A stretch of DNA of 64,000 bases. Source: Cheiracanthium punctorium (lineage: Eukaryota; Arthropoda; Arachnida; Araneae; Cheiracanthiidae). The stretch spans positions 372,001 to 436,000 of the forward strand of contig JAWZYV010013274.1 of NCBI GenBank assembly GCA_038373885.1. Direction: 5' to 3'. The notes under the pieces were generated by a model. That model was not told the DNA's origin. It saw only the letters and a list, made by a program, of their open reading frames with translations, and made no database searches. Within the stretch, counting starts at the first letter, position 1. The number at the start of each line of letters is the position of its first letter. Both the position numbers and the translations under genes were made by a program. Of the stretch, positions 47,008-60,294 are shown one piece after another.

Positions 47008-48822
47008 AAAATGCATTTAAAAGAGGGTTTTATTTGAAAAAATAATTCTGCTTTTTGAAATATGATCATTAAAATTGCATTCTTATTTTTTGTCAAAAAA
47101 TGACATCTGCGTATCGACTTTCACACATATTTAGCGTACGCTTACCTGCAGTGAATAAAAATGGCTGCGATTCTTTTAAGTCTGACAAGTAGAGAAATCA
47201 AAAAACAGAACTTTCTGGAGATAACTCATTCTCTTTCAATTCCTCCACACCGAAGTTAGTAGATGACAGTAGAAAGCATCTCAAACAATGTTTTTTTTTT
47301 TTTTATTGCATTTCTACGTCGAATTTCGTACGAATAATGTGTTTGCCCGGTGTCGGATGTTTTTATTCACTAACTTAATTTTGACAAAAACTCGCTGCTG
47401 AAATATATAAAAGTTTTCACGAAATATATAGTGAACAGAAATGTAGCCTGTAAAAAAAGGAGGGGTTGTAGACAATGGCGTAGCGTAGTTTTAAGGACCT
47501 GATGTACTAACCTTCAGAAAGGCCCTTTAAGTGCATTCAGAATCCTTATCCAGGGCCATATTTACCATCCAAGCATGGGAAGAGAGAGACATAAATGGGA
47601 AGAAAGAGGAATACTGAAGGGAAAAAGAATCGACCATAGTTAGAATAAAAGCAATCGAGCTTTTCACGGACTATTATTAGATCTTCGGATAGTCATCGTC
47701 TCATCAATATTGATCACCCTTAAATATTCGCACATTCATCGGTACCCGATGATCGGATCTCTACTCGCGTATATGATCGGTGCTATAGTGTTTGCCGATG
47801 ATAAAACCGACAAACTGGACCATATCGACACTTTATCCCAAATTCCTGAACGGATTTTGAACTTTATTCCCTCTTAATTGTGAAAAGAGGTGACCCACAG
47901 GAGATTATCCAAGTTAATTCATTCTTCTCTCTCTCTGAAAATCTGATGGGCGCCCGTACAAGTCAGTTATAGCGTGAAAATTTATTTAACATTCATTTTG
48001 GCGTGTTAACAGGTACTTTTATACGATTTTTCATTGTTCTTTATGCAGATTCTTGAAGATTCAAACCGCTTTGTAGGGATTTCTGTAATAATTGTAAAAA
48101 TGGTAAAAATATGGATTTGGCATAGCTATTTTCATTTTCGATTATTCTCTCTCTCTTTTTAATCTTAAATTTGTTTATTATTAAGTCAAGATTACTGATT
48201 TTCTCACAAATTTAACATTGATTATAAGCATAATCTTTTTAAAAACTAACAGTAATCATATATTCCATATCAATTTTAATAACCAATTAAAAGTTGCTGT
48301 GCACTCCTCCGTTGTCTGTTAGTGAATGTACCAAAAATGCAGTTAAAGTTGGTTGTATAAATCGAACAAAGTGAAGTTATAACTACAGTAAAAGTGTTTA
48401 AACTTGGAACAAACAATAAAATGGTCTCACTATAATTTACTTCTGCTAAGGCCCCCAAATTTTAAGGTATGAACTTGCCTCAACTCTTCGTTCACAAGAT
48501 TTGCGATACTGTCGTTAATTTGTTTTACTGAATATTTCTCTGCGACTAAAATGTTTTTACAAGAGTCAACACTGATGGACAAAACTTACTGTACAAATAC
48601 AATCTCTTTATTTTCTTTTATACTTGCAGAAGCAAAAGAAAGTTTAAAAAAAATAAACTAAAATTCAGAAATTAAAAGACATTAGGTCCTTAAATTTTTT
48701 GTGAGCCTTAGACCCGTAAATTTTTGTGGACCCGGTTTTCATTGCCAAAAAAAAGGGACACTTTTGAAAACTTTTAAGAGGGGTTCTGACCCTCAAAAAC
48801 TTCTGTTGTTTACGTTACTGAT
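47008..48822. other. Non-genic stretch
   Basis: No gene supported. A CAATGGCGTAGCGTAG word at about 47473 resembles a hAT-type MITE end, but no partner end was found. 47640-47960 is less AT-rich without a call. Confidence 0.4.
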
Positions 48823-49022
48823 GGTGAACAAGTTGTATCGAATACAACTTGTAAAGAATGGTTTCAAATCATAGAAACTGATGATTTTGATGTCAAAGGC
48901 AACACTTCGGACAACCGAAGAAGTTTAACGGTGCAAAATCGCAAGCTTTGTTAGATAAAAGTCCTTAGAAAAAGCAAGTACAACTAGCAAAACAACTAGA
49001 TGTTGCGCAGCAAACCATTATA
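48823..49022 (+). pseudogene. Mariner transposase N-terminal fragment
   Basis: The forward reading begins GEQVVSNTTCKEWFQ, continues to GDFDVR-type residues (here DDFDVKGNTSDNRRS), and after a frame change reads ALLDKSP, a stop, then KKQVQLAKQLDVAQQTI. This is the second helix-turn-helix half of the mariner DNA-binding domain, including its WF and GDFD signatures and the LA-x-LGV-x-QQTI recognition helix. It carries a frameshift and a stop. It is cut off immediately before the tRNA-like SINE, so the catalytic domain is missing. Confidence 0.8.
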
Positions 49023-49030
49023 TTGCTTCG

Positions 49031-49260
49031 TCTCCCAGGTAGTATAGTTGGTAACGTGTGCTTTTGTCGCTTCTTAGGATTGGGATCGATTCCCGGCTTG
49101 GATGTCAGCTTGCTTGTCCCTTCGTAGGGGGATTAACTTTCGACGACTACTAGATATCCCCATAATAAAATGTTAATGATTCGAGTCTTAGTGATAGCGA
49201 ATAGCTGATAATCAAGTGTCCGCCCTTAGATACAATCTGCTGCGTGTGGCGCATAATAAA
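49031..49260 (+). mobile_element. tRNA-like SINE or tRNA-derived repeat
   Basis: An A box TAGTATAGTTGG (49040-49051) and B box GGATCGATTCC (49083-49093) stand at tRNA spacing in a roughly 74-base tRNA-like head (49031-49104). The acceptor and anticodon stems do not pair properly, so it is not a working tRNA. An unrelated tail follows to about 49260. No target duplication was established. The head abuts the truncated mariner fragment, suggesting insertion into it. Confidence 0.65.
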
Positions 49261-52200
49261 AATTCCAGTATTTCCAATTTTCATTTAAAATAATCTTGTT
49301 TTTGTGTTTTTCCTTTCTTCAAATTAACGTAAGAATTTTTTTATGAAAATTAACCGGAAATTCGCCAGTACATCTAGTAAATGCATATAACCTGTATTAG
49401 GTCTGTATGCACGAATAATACAGTTTCATATTTTTTAAGTGTATTAGCCTTCATAAAACTATTCTTTGTAAATATAGAGAGTGAATTAGATAGATGTGGA
49501 CCAAAGACTAGATTTTGTCACAAAATGCACCATCCGTAAAAAATCGTCCTTTTATTCGCCAGAACCATTTAAACTGTATTCCTTATCAAACTTTATTAAA
49601 AATTGTAAATATGAATTAATTCGTTCGCATTTGTCAATTGAAGAGGTATATTTACATGTAAATATTTCATAGAGTACTAAAACAATTACATTTTCCATGC
49701 ACGAGTGCTTCCTTTTACAAAAATAATTTATGCATTTCATAAAAGGAAGAGCAATTGATTTTAAAATGTTGTTACATATTTTTACATTCCGCCCTCGTAA
49801 TCTATCATTTTCAACAACACGAGCCCCATTTTTTCCCTCTTAATTGACGCAGGGTTCAGGTGCTGAGTAAGGTTATTATGTAAATTGATGAAAAAATAAA
49901 TTAAATTGCCACGTCTAAACTCCCGTCATTATCTTGCATGTTAATATTTGCGAACTTTGCTTCGAACGGGCGGATGTTTTTTTTTTCAATTAAACCACAT
50001 TAAAATATTAAAATGAATGTTTGCGTTAATTTGAATAATCGTTCATTTCATAAAGTGTTTGCATTTCTTCAAATAAATTTTATGAGAGCAAATTCTTTCG
50101 TTTCAGTTCGTATACAAGACATCTCAAAATGATTAAAACGGGCTTCAGTTCTTTAGTAATAAAAAATAAGTTATCGATATAAATTTTTAAAAATGTTTTA
50201 AATGAAGTTGGGAAATAAAATTAATTTAATTTAAAATTTCTTTTATTAATTTTCGAAATTTTTCAATTTACTTTTTTTCTTATAGTCAAAATAAGCGAAT
50301 AAGAAAAAAAAATATGATTTTAATGCATAAAAATCATTAAATTTGAGGCCTCCCACCCTCCTCTCTGAAACTTTCATAACAATAATAATTAAAGCTTTTG
50401 TTTTTCTTAAATTTTGTGTATTTATTTATTTATATGGGTGAATGAATCTCTAATTTTTTTTTTCATCATTATTAATTTCTAACTCTCTGGATTATTTTGA
50501 ATCAGAACTTCTTCAGTTTATTTTTATTTTATTTTATTTTATTTTATTTTATTTTATTTTATTTTTTGCAAACAAACAGAAGAACAAACTGAACAAACTG
50601 AAGTTAAACAAAATACATTTAAAAAAAGAGGGGTGGGGAATTTAATATATTATAAATATCTAGAAAATGCTTATTCGAATGTCTTTTTCTACTGGCACTG
50701 GTTTCAAGTAATATTGATAATGGTATTATTAAAGTTAATTACTCACCGGGAGGAAATATTTAAGATGGAAACTTCCTTTATTCGCGACCTGGATTCTAAG
50801 ATACACTGTAGCTAGTAAATGCACAGAGCTCATCCAATCTAAATTGTTTTAATATGAAAAATAATTGCATGTTTTATGCTGAATTTGTATTGGCTGCATG
50901 AAACTTCAGTGAAAAACAATAGGTTTTCATTTTAAATTCTAAATTAACAATGTAGCAGAATCATCATATATTCTTTCATCTCTAACGCTCATGAGTACTT
51001 TTATTTCATTTCAAATAACATTTGATTTTCAGACTCATCTAATTTAATATTTTTGGAATCCCCAACACCTTTAATTACAATGAAGTATTCTCAAAAACTT
51101 TAAATTACTTTTTTTTTTCCTGAAGAAATTAAATTCATTTTTCATTTATAGCACACAGTAAGAGGGAAAAAAATATAATTAACTTTGAGAACTGAAGAAT
51201 GTATAATTTGAATGCCTTTTGCAACAAACACAAATGGTCGTGAAAGAAATGAATAACTAACTCGATTTTCAACATCTGCAGGAAAACATTAATAAGGGGG
51301 TTGTGTGCTCTGTTTCGTTTAAAAATAATTTAGAATTTTAAAGTTTAGAGAAGCTGTTAATTAAATTTTTGTGATTAATAATATACTGCAAAAGTAAATT
51401 AATTTTGATGTTTTTTTTTCTTTCAATTTACAGTGTTAACATTTAAACACTTCGCTTATAAAACTTTTAAAAAACAGAGCATTATTTAACTTTAGTTTTC
51501 AGAACTTAATAAAAAGTGTGGTGCAGATATTTACTTTGTTAAAATTAATGTTCATAAGTGTAAAGAAAGTTAGTTTTATTTTAACAATTTAATATTAATG
51601 AAAAGTTTTGCTACTTTATAAATGTTTTTATCCAAGTATAGAAATTATAGTTTGTTTTGTACAAAAAGAGACACAGCTTATTGTAAAAAGATATAATCTG
51701 ATAAATGAAGATGACAGAAACTATTGAAATGTAGTATGTTAATGACATTTCTTATCAATCTATATTAAAAATGTTCCATCCTACTCAGAGCATTAAAAAC
51801 TAGATAACATCGCACCAGTAATTTTAAAATTACCAAGGGAAAGTTGAATCGACGTTACTTCAAATTTCAAGATGGTGAACTGGGAATTAGTTTCTTATTT
51901 ACTTACAACTGCTTTTATTATATTAGTGATTTTCGGAGCAGCTGATTCATTATACAATCCGATTTACTTATTTCTGACTAGTTATTTCAAGGTGTTAATT
52001 CAGTTACATTATTAGTTTTTTTTTTCTTTTTAAATTAAAAAGATGAAAGTTTTCAAATTAATTTTTCGGAACTTTCCCTCTGAAAACATTTAGGGAGTAA
52101 TACATATATTAATGAAAAGCATAATTATAAAAATGTACTATAAAATAACAAAGCATAAAACCTTTAATGATTTACATAGTAAATATTTTTAAGCATTGTA

Positions 52201-55200
52201 TCGTTTACTTTCAATGTTTGATGCAAACCGTGGTATTTCTCAACAAACTCCGTTTTACGATACTTTAAAAATTCTTCTTTTATAACCTCCAGTTTGAAAG
52301 AAGATATTTGAAAACTGTATTTCTTTATAGACATTACATTTATTACCATACATAAACATAAATAACCACGGGACGAAAGTCATTTTAAACTTCTAAAGAA
52401 ACCAATACTTTAGAAGAGCTCTTTGATAATATTACCTTCCAAAAAGGTTATTTTTAGTTTCGAGTTTCATCATAATTTTATTTCCTTTTATTGCGTTTAT
52501 TTTTAGTAAGGTGCCGTAGTAAAGTGAACCTATATGAATATCACATATTTTGTGTTCGATAATAAAAGAATCTAGGATGGAGATTCCAAGGTAAGGTTCA
52601 TTCTTTCAACGTATATGACACCCATAAAACGGCAGTTACGCGATGTTTAAAAAGATGTATTCTCACAAGTTAATTTGTTCATACATTAAGATGCAGATTT
52701 ATTTTTTCTTGAATGTGATAAATTTTGTGTTTTAAAACAAAGGGATGATGTTTTAAATTCTCCTTTTCTGAATCATGATGGGATAAAATAAGTAAGAGAA
52801 GCACGAATTATAGATATTTTATACTGATTAAATTTTATAAATATATAAAATAATAGGTTTAAAGTAAAAATTATAGGTTGAAACATTTCAGATAAGGGTT
52901 CCTCTTTCATTGTATTGCTTTCTCACAAATAGTTTATAAAACAAACATTAGCAGGTTAGTGACTGTGAAGTATTTATCACTGACTATTTAAAAAGCGTAT
53001 ATTATGTAATATTATTTGTTATTTTATCAGAATATCTAAGGTAAATACTTCAAGTGTTAACATAAATGTCATACAATTCTGGTAATGCATACACTTTCGT
53101 TAGCTTTAAATTCTGTTTTATTATATTGTTTTGAAACAAGAAAAAATATTTTTGGGCTTTGAGAATCTTGCCAAGAAGTTATTTAAAAAATGCATCATCC
53201 CTTCTTTCTTTTTTTTAAAATAGAAAGACATTTTAAAATACTCTACCTAGCTAAGATCTCTAGCTAAATGTGATTTTATATTTACATCAAGTAAGCATAA
53301 TCCTTGAGATATCTAAACAACATCAGCCATTAGATTGAGCATACTTATGAATCACTTTTTTAACTACCAATTTGCTTGCAAATAACATCCGAAGACCTCC
53401 CAGAACTGAAAAAGATAAAAGACGCCTTTTTTTACTCAACCACTATCCCTTATCATACCGAAAGAATCATCCTCTAAAAGACAGCTCAAGTTAATGACCT
53501 GAAATATTGTGTAATTAAGATCATGTATTTTAACAATCTATTAATAAAAAAGTGCATTTATATTATCTGCCGTATTGTATATTTTATTTTTTAATAATAC
53601 AGGAGTATATAAAGATGCCAAGAAATAAAGAATAGAAATTTTCCTTAACTTGTGCGACTGTTTGCTGTACGCATGTGGTTTTTGTTAAAAATATACATGC
53701 CCATTTAAAAGAGAATTTCGAAAATAAAATGCTTAAAGTTTGAATTAGAACGTTATTAGAACAGAAAAATGAAACATTTAAAAGTTAAGTCAGAATAATT
53801 GAATACAGCGAAATAAAAATTAAAATCGTATTTTTGTGCCTTTTTATGCTTTTATTTTTGAAAAGAATGTTTCTCAAAATAGCTGTGTTTTAAAAAATAA
53901 CATAAAACTTTTATTTATAAAATGAAACTGCTTACGAAAATTTTTTTAATGTTTTGGCTTTAGGCCAGGTTAATCTTTTTAAAGTAGAAATATTCGTTGT
54001 CAGTTCTTTTTCCCTTTTTCTTTTCTTTTATTTATAAACTCCAAAATATTTTAATAATGTTTTGTCAATGCATTTGCATTCCGAAAAAATGTATTAATTC
54101 TCCGAAAAAAGTATTAATTTTAAGTAGTATTAATTATGATATATTTATGAAAAAGTATTAATTATGATTTTATCAAACGCTTCTTAAATGTTTAAATATA
54201 AAGAAAGAAACAAATTATTCCTCATAACAAAAGTGTATAAACGTGCAGCTAACATTATAGATTGATCTCAATCCATTTTTTTAAATTAAATATTACCGAA
54301 TTGAAAATCCCCAACGTTGAAGATATAAAGAGATAGCTTTGAAGATCGTCTTACGAAAATTACATAGTTATTTCCTATAGCAAAGTTTAATATTCAGAAC
54401 GTAAGCTATCACTTGAATTAAGATCCATAATATTCGCGGCAGATAAACTTACATATTTCAAATACAAAATCTTAGTATACTATGCTTGAATGCATGAATT
54501 ACCTATAAAGGTACATTTTACATGAACATTTTTTTAACTACTGCTTAATTAATTTATAAATCTATTTTTATCAACATAGATTGAGACTATAATTATTGAT
54601 ACTTTTGTTCTTAAAAATATATATTTTGAAATTTAAATATAGTCTAATAATAATTAACAAATTTCATTATTTATTACTTAACAGTGAAATGAGGGCAAAA
54701 ATACATTTGTGTTTAGAATAAAGTTATACTCGATTCATGTAGTATCTTCTTATTTTATATATAATCTTAATTATTCCATAATTAGAGTAGAACGGATTTC
54801 AGTGTGCATATCTCTATGTTAAATCACTACTAGACGGACACAAATGTATCTGGAATCCCATACCATCTATTTCTTTTGTTTTCCAAACAAGTTCAGCTTC
54901 CAAACAAAGTTATTTCGCACTCAACCCTCTCTGTCATTCTTAATTGAGTTTCAGTCACAGTTTGTCAGCGGATAATGCTTTGCTTTTCGATGACAAGTCC
55001 CATGGAGGGGGAAAAAGACTCTTCAATTACATTTAGCTCTTACGGCTATATTAGTTGTTCTACCACCCTGCTCCGTATAAGTGGATGCACATCTTCGTCA
55101 GATACACTTTATTTCATTTTTTCCCCCTTCAGGATCCTGACGCTGTTTAACGAACTTGTGGCCAAGTATGAAAAAGCATGAAGGATTTTTTTTAAGTGAG

Positions 55201-57060
55201 GTAAAATGTCTTCAATTTAAATGAATTAGGAAAAGCGTTGAAGGATTTCTTTTAAAATGTGCGCTTTAAAACGCGTTCATCAGACATGTGCATTAGTTTT
55301 TCAAAGAGCAAGGTAATTTTTTTTCTTTTTTGTTTAAAGATTGACAATTATCTAGAATTATAGTCAAACTTGGGAAAAGTAACGTGCATTTTTATTACGG
55401 TATGTTTCTTCAAAAATTGTTATTATGATGTTATCTTTATGCAGATCGCTTTGAAAGTCAAGAAAATGTGATTGTCTACTCCATTTTGAAATAAAATGTG
55501 CGGTTAAAATAAATACAACCAATGAGCATTATGTAATAATATGCATTTACTATTTGTTATAAATTTAAAAAGAAAATTTATTTCTTTTATGGAATCTTGC
55601 AGGAAAAAAAAGAAATGTTTTAATGTTTTGATGTTTTGCTCAACGTCGCCAATTTTACTTTTAAAAATAGTAATTCCTTTTCTCTATTTTTAGTTAATTC
55701 AACAAAATTCTTATTGATTAAAAAAAAATATTTTATTTTATTAAAACAGGGTCAATGATGATTCAACAAAGCACGATTTTCCGTGTTCTGTTCTTTATTA
55801 CGTAAAAATGCTCTAAAATAATCCACATCCAAAGCAGAATTAATTTTCTTAAACGTATATCACCTAGAAGCTGTGTAAAAGATGATTTTATTTAAAATAC
55901 TGTTCAGTATTTGTATTTTAAAACACCCAAAGCTTATTTTTTTTGCTGTCGCTTTCAAGTTAGGAATGAATTTTCTGAAAGTCGAGTCACGTAAATTTCG
56001 GCAGCTTGCTTTTTCTGCTTTCAAGCGGAAACCACCTAGCTCGAAGATTCTGCGTTCGGCCGTAGGGCGTTAGACAATAAACAAGTCAAATTCAATCGCA
56101 AAATTTCGTTACCTCATATTTTCTTTTCAAACTCTTGGCTCCCGTCGACTACGTAAGCAATTTATTATGCTTCTTTATCGAGCAAGTTTTAAAATTTTAT
56201 CATCTCATCAATTTTTCATAAGCTCATTGTAGATTCCGTGCGTCTGTTGGATACGAAGATACGTAAAATTTGGTCCACAGGATATGCATTTTACTCTCTC
56301 CCTGTAAACTGTTAGCGAGTTTCTAAGATAACAGTGTTGAAGGTATAAGGGAAAAGTTGTATTCTAAGTGTATATTCAAATCTCGATTCTCGGGTTTCCA
56401 GGGTATACATGCATTGCATACCTTAATACACTTTTGGAGCAAAAATTCTGTTTCAGACACAGAAGAGAACAGGAGAATAATCAATAACTCTGATTATTCG
56501 AAGGAGTACTGTACATGAAGAGGGTAGGGCTGAGAGGGGGTACAATGAGGCTTATTTGACTTTACTTTAGTCTGAATGTCGGTTTAGAAAATTTCAAGAC
56601 AATTTTGGAAGTTTTTAAACGTGTTACTTCAGCGTTTTGTACCTTACACAAAAAATAATGAAGAAAGTTTTGTTGAATTCAAAAATATTTTTTAATGCTA
56701 TTTTAACAATCAATTTTGTTGAATCAATAAAAATATTCGATTAAAACAGCGCCAATTAAGCTTTTGTAGAATTGATAAAACGTTGTAGAATCCAATAAAA
56801 CATTTCATCTGTCTGTACTTTTTGGTTAATTTGAACGCCATGTTAAATTAAAAATATTTCTGTCATTAAGAATGTCACTTTATAGCATTTCATTTGAAAA
56901 AAAAAAGTCAAGAACCATGATTAGTTTAAATGATTTATTTCTTTACACGTGATGACATTTTCTTTGGTAAACGCTAATTACATATTTTAAATACGCGTGC
57001 ATTTCATTAACATTTAATCAAATCTTTTGCGAAGAAAATCGATGCATATTATATAACATA
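49261..57060. other. Long AT-rich non-genic stretch
   Basis: No supported gene. A (TTTTA)n microsatellite lies at about 50519-50566. The frame 54975-55181 ends after a TTTTTCCCCCTTCAG acceptor-like tract at about 55132, but only about 16 codons follow and no homology is evident. 55880-56100 is a patch of higher G+C with a 63-codon frame and no domain. Confidence 0.45.
50519..50566. repeat. (TTTTA)n microsatellite
   Basis: About nine pentanucleotide units in a row. Confidence 0.9.
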
Positions 57061-57061
57061 C

Positions 57062-58110
57062 TAGTTGAAGTACCCGTTCTTCGCACGGGAATGAATGGAC
57101 TTTTTGATATTAATATTTGTTGTGATTACTATTTATTGTAATAAAGAGATATAGCAAAATGGATATCGCGTTATATTGTGTTCAATAATCATGCATACTG
57201 AATTTCAAGGCAATCGTTTTTACGGTGCAGAAGGCGATGCGGCGTTGTACAATCTAGTGGCGAGTTTTAGCAAAACGGATACGACAAAAATATTCTTCGC
57301 ATTCACATATCGATGTATACCAATTTGCATGACGATCGGCTGAATAGTCTTGAAGTTCATGTGTTGACGCGACATCTAGTGTCAAGTTATAGGAAAATGG
57401 ATCGTGTCAAACTCTTCCCCGTGTTCAACTATCTATGTATACCTATTTTCATAGCGATCATTCGCACAGTCAAGAAGTGATACACTGCAGGGCCATCTAG
57501 TGGTTAATTAAAGTAGTGATTTGCTACAGCGCCGTCATGTGGCGAGCTATAGCAAAATGGATAACGCCAAAATATTCTCATTGTTCAAATAGCTATGTAT
57601 ACTGATTTTCATAGCCACCGTTTGAATGGTCAAAAATTTGGCCTGCTGCAGCGTCATCTAGTGGTGAGTTAAAACAATAATGCATTGCAGTGTCATCTAG
57701 TGGCGAGTAACATCAAAAGTAACGCAGTTAGAATATATTCTTCGTGCTCAAATGTGTAAGTATAAAAAATTTTATGCTGATCAGTCGAACGGTATAGAAG
57801 TTGATGCTTTGCAGCGCCATTTAGCGGCAAGTTACAGCAAAATGGATAGTGAAAAATATTCTCCGTGTTCTAATATTCGCGTGTACCAAATTTCATCGAA
57901 ATTGGTTGGACGATATTCGCATAGCAAACGGCTAAACGGAATAGAATTCGACGTTCTGCTGCGCCACCTAGTGAAAATTTAGAGGAAAACGGATAGCATA
58001 AAAACCTTCTCCATGATAAAAGACTTAGGTGAACCAAATTTCATGGTGATCGGTGAAACGGTGCTGGAGTTTTTCAACCTCCTACACACATACCAACATT
58101 CATTTTTATC
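57062..58110. repeat. Dispersed element with degenerate tandem units
   Basis: It starts with TAGTTGAAGTACCCGTTCTTC and GCACGGGAAT, a wording I recall at the start of widespread arthropod repeats. It then holds about seven degenerate copies of a roughly 110-150-bp unit whose core is GCGCCATCTAGTGGCGAGTT followed by ATAGCAAAATGGAT (near 57250, 57370, 57500, 57535, 57655, 57815, 57960). Units also share TATGTATACC and TTTCATAGCGATCG words. The 76-codon frame 57752-57982 and the 107-codon frame 58013-58336 are reads of repeat sequence. Confidence 0.65.
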
Positions 58111-58432
58111 TATAACCAGTCTTATTATACGTATATACCAGTCTCAAGTAAAATCCAGTTTCAAATCTAAGCCTCGCCAAAGTGCCAGCATACGCCATTT
58201 TGCAAGAGTTTTTCAGGGAATCATTCGAAGCATTGCCTTAGCAGCAATCAAAATGGGAAATGGTTCGACCGCCAGGCATTTATTTGAAAAGTGGAATCCC
58301 TTAATACAGCCGCATTTTTTAAATTACCAACTATAACATGTTTTATTCATCGTTACCTCGATGTACTAAATGCGAAGATTTCAATTTTCCGAAATTTATC
58401 GGATTTCCCCCAAGTTAAATCAATGTACTCAA

Positions 58433-59168
58433 TTGGCGAGAATTCTGAAGCTACATCGCATGAAATGCCCTAATAACTGCATTATTTCTGCACGGATAGT
58501 TAAAATTTAATGCTGTATTCTAAGAAAACCTATACACTTGTTTTCAAAAATGCTATTCCCTTAAGCTCTCAGTAAATTGCGCCAAAAAGCCTAAAACTGT
58601 GCAAACCTCTAGAACTAACTATCTAAAAATCGGCCTAGCAGCCATTTTTTTTTCCGCCAAACTAAAAAAAATTACATATTAGTCTCGGATATCTTCGATC
58701 CTCATTGTTTTGCGTATAAAACATTTCATTCATGCTCTCATTTCTTATGCGCACACGATATTATAATTAAAAAATTACCTAAAAAATAAACTAAAAAAAT
58801 CATTATTATTCTTTTATTTTTACTTTAAGAATTTAAAACATTTTATTCGGCAAAATCGCCACACATGGCAACCAAGATGCTTATTTCACACACTTTTTTC
58901 ACTACAGGGGTTAATATTACGTAAAGCTTTCTGCGTGGAGAACATAAAAAATCTCTTAAATTCCGGGAACGGAAATTAAGAGAATCATTCAGGAGGAAAA
59001 CGTTTTTAAGTGGAGTTTCAAAGTTTTAAAGTGGACTATCATTTATTCTATATTATTTTACATATCTGTGTAAAATTTCAGGCTGACAGGTCCATTTTTG
59101 TGGAATTGTATACTACCCAAATCAACAAATTGACAAACAGAATTTCATTTTTATTTCGAAGATAACCT
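58433..59168. repeat. Copy A of a 730-bp direct duplication
   Basis: This segment is repeated in the same orientation at 59562-60294 with roughly 80-85% identity and small indels. Shared words include TCCCTTAAGCTCTCAGTAAA, AAAATCGCCACACATGGCAA and TTTCAGGCTGA-AGGTCCATTTT. No coding frame is conserved between the copies. It follows the degenerate tandem element and may be its 3' part. Confidence 0.85.
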
Positions 59169-59561
59169 ACGCTTGTTTTTAAAAATACCCTCTCATTAAA
59201 TTGCGCCAAGCGCTAGAATCATAGAAAATCTGACACACTTTCAGATTTTTAAATACGCACTAAAGTGCTATATATAAAAAGAGTTATAATCCATGGGTCT
59301 TCCCTATTTTCGTTCCTTCTTTCATTAAGTTGGAAAGTGTATCATTATTCATGAGTGTGATTAAACAAAATTAAAATTGATATTTCTAACATCCTTTTTT
59401 CTGGATGTAATACATTAGATGCAGAAAAGCTGCTCAGAAAAATGCACAATTCCAACTGAATGAAAATTTCAAAAACTTATACGCAGGTGTATTCATAACC
59501 CAAATAGCAGACGATTAAATTACGATAAATAGCGCCAAGCGTTAGAATCCTCCTCAAAAAT

Positions 59562-60294
59562 CGCGAGAATGCTGAAGATAGATCGCTTGAAATCCCTTAA
59601 TAACTGCATTATTTTCGCACGGATCATTACAATTTAACGCTGTATTCTAATAAAACCTTTGCACTTGTTTTCAAAAATCCGTTTCCCTTAAGCTCTCAGT
59701 AAATTGCGCCTAGCCGGAAACTGTGCAAACCGCTAGAACTCACTTTCTCGGCATTTGAGCCATTTTATTTTTTTCGCCAAACTAAAAAATTTTAACATAT
59801 TAGCCTCGGAAATCTTCAATTCTTATTGTTTTGCGTATAAAACATTTCATTCCTGCTCCGATTTCCCATGCACACGATATTATAATTAAAAAAAATATAA
59901 CCTTACGAATATAAACTAACAAAAAAAATCATTATTATCCTTTTATTTTTACTTTGAGAATTTAAAACATCTTATTCGGCAAAATCGCCACACATGGCAA
60001 CCACGATCCTTATTTCACACTTTTTTCACTACAGGGGTTACAATTACGGAAAGCTTTTTGCGTGCAGAACATAAAAAATCTCTTAAATTCCGGGAACGGG
60101 TGGACTTTCAAAGTTTTAAAGTGGACTATGATTTATTCTATATTATTTTAAATATCTGTGCAAAATTTCAGGCTGATAGGTCCATTTTTGTGGATTTGTA
60201 TACAACTCAAATCCACAAACAAACAAACAAACAAATAAACAAACAAACAAACAAACAAACAGAATTTCATTTTTATTTATAAGAAGATAACATA
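59562..60294. repeat. Copy B of the 730-bp direct duplication
   Basis: Counterpart of 58433-59168. Near its end an (AAAC)n microsatellite (about 60214-60260) replaces the shorter CAAATTGACAAAC stretch of copy A. The intervening 59169-59561 shares only short words (for example AAATTGCGCCAAGCG) with both copies. Confidence 0.85.

Noticed and set aside
47473..47490. hAT MITE left end
   Set aside because: The CAATGGCGTAGC word resembles one, but no inverted partner end or target duplication was found nearby.
49031..49104. Functional tRNA gene
   Set aside because: A and B boxes are present but the acceptor and anticodon stems do not pair, and a SINE-like tail follows.
54975..55181. Possible terminal exon after an acceptor-like tract near 55132
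   Set aside because: Only about 16 codons follow before a stop, with no homology or matching upstream exon.
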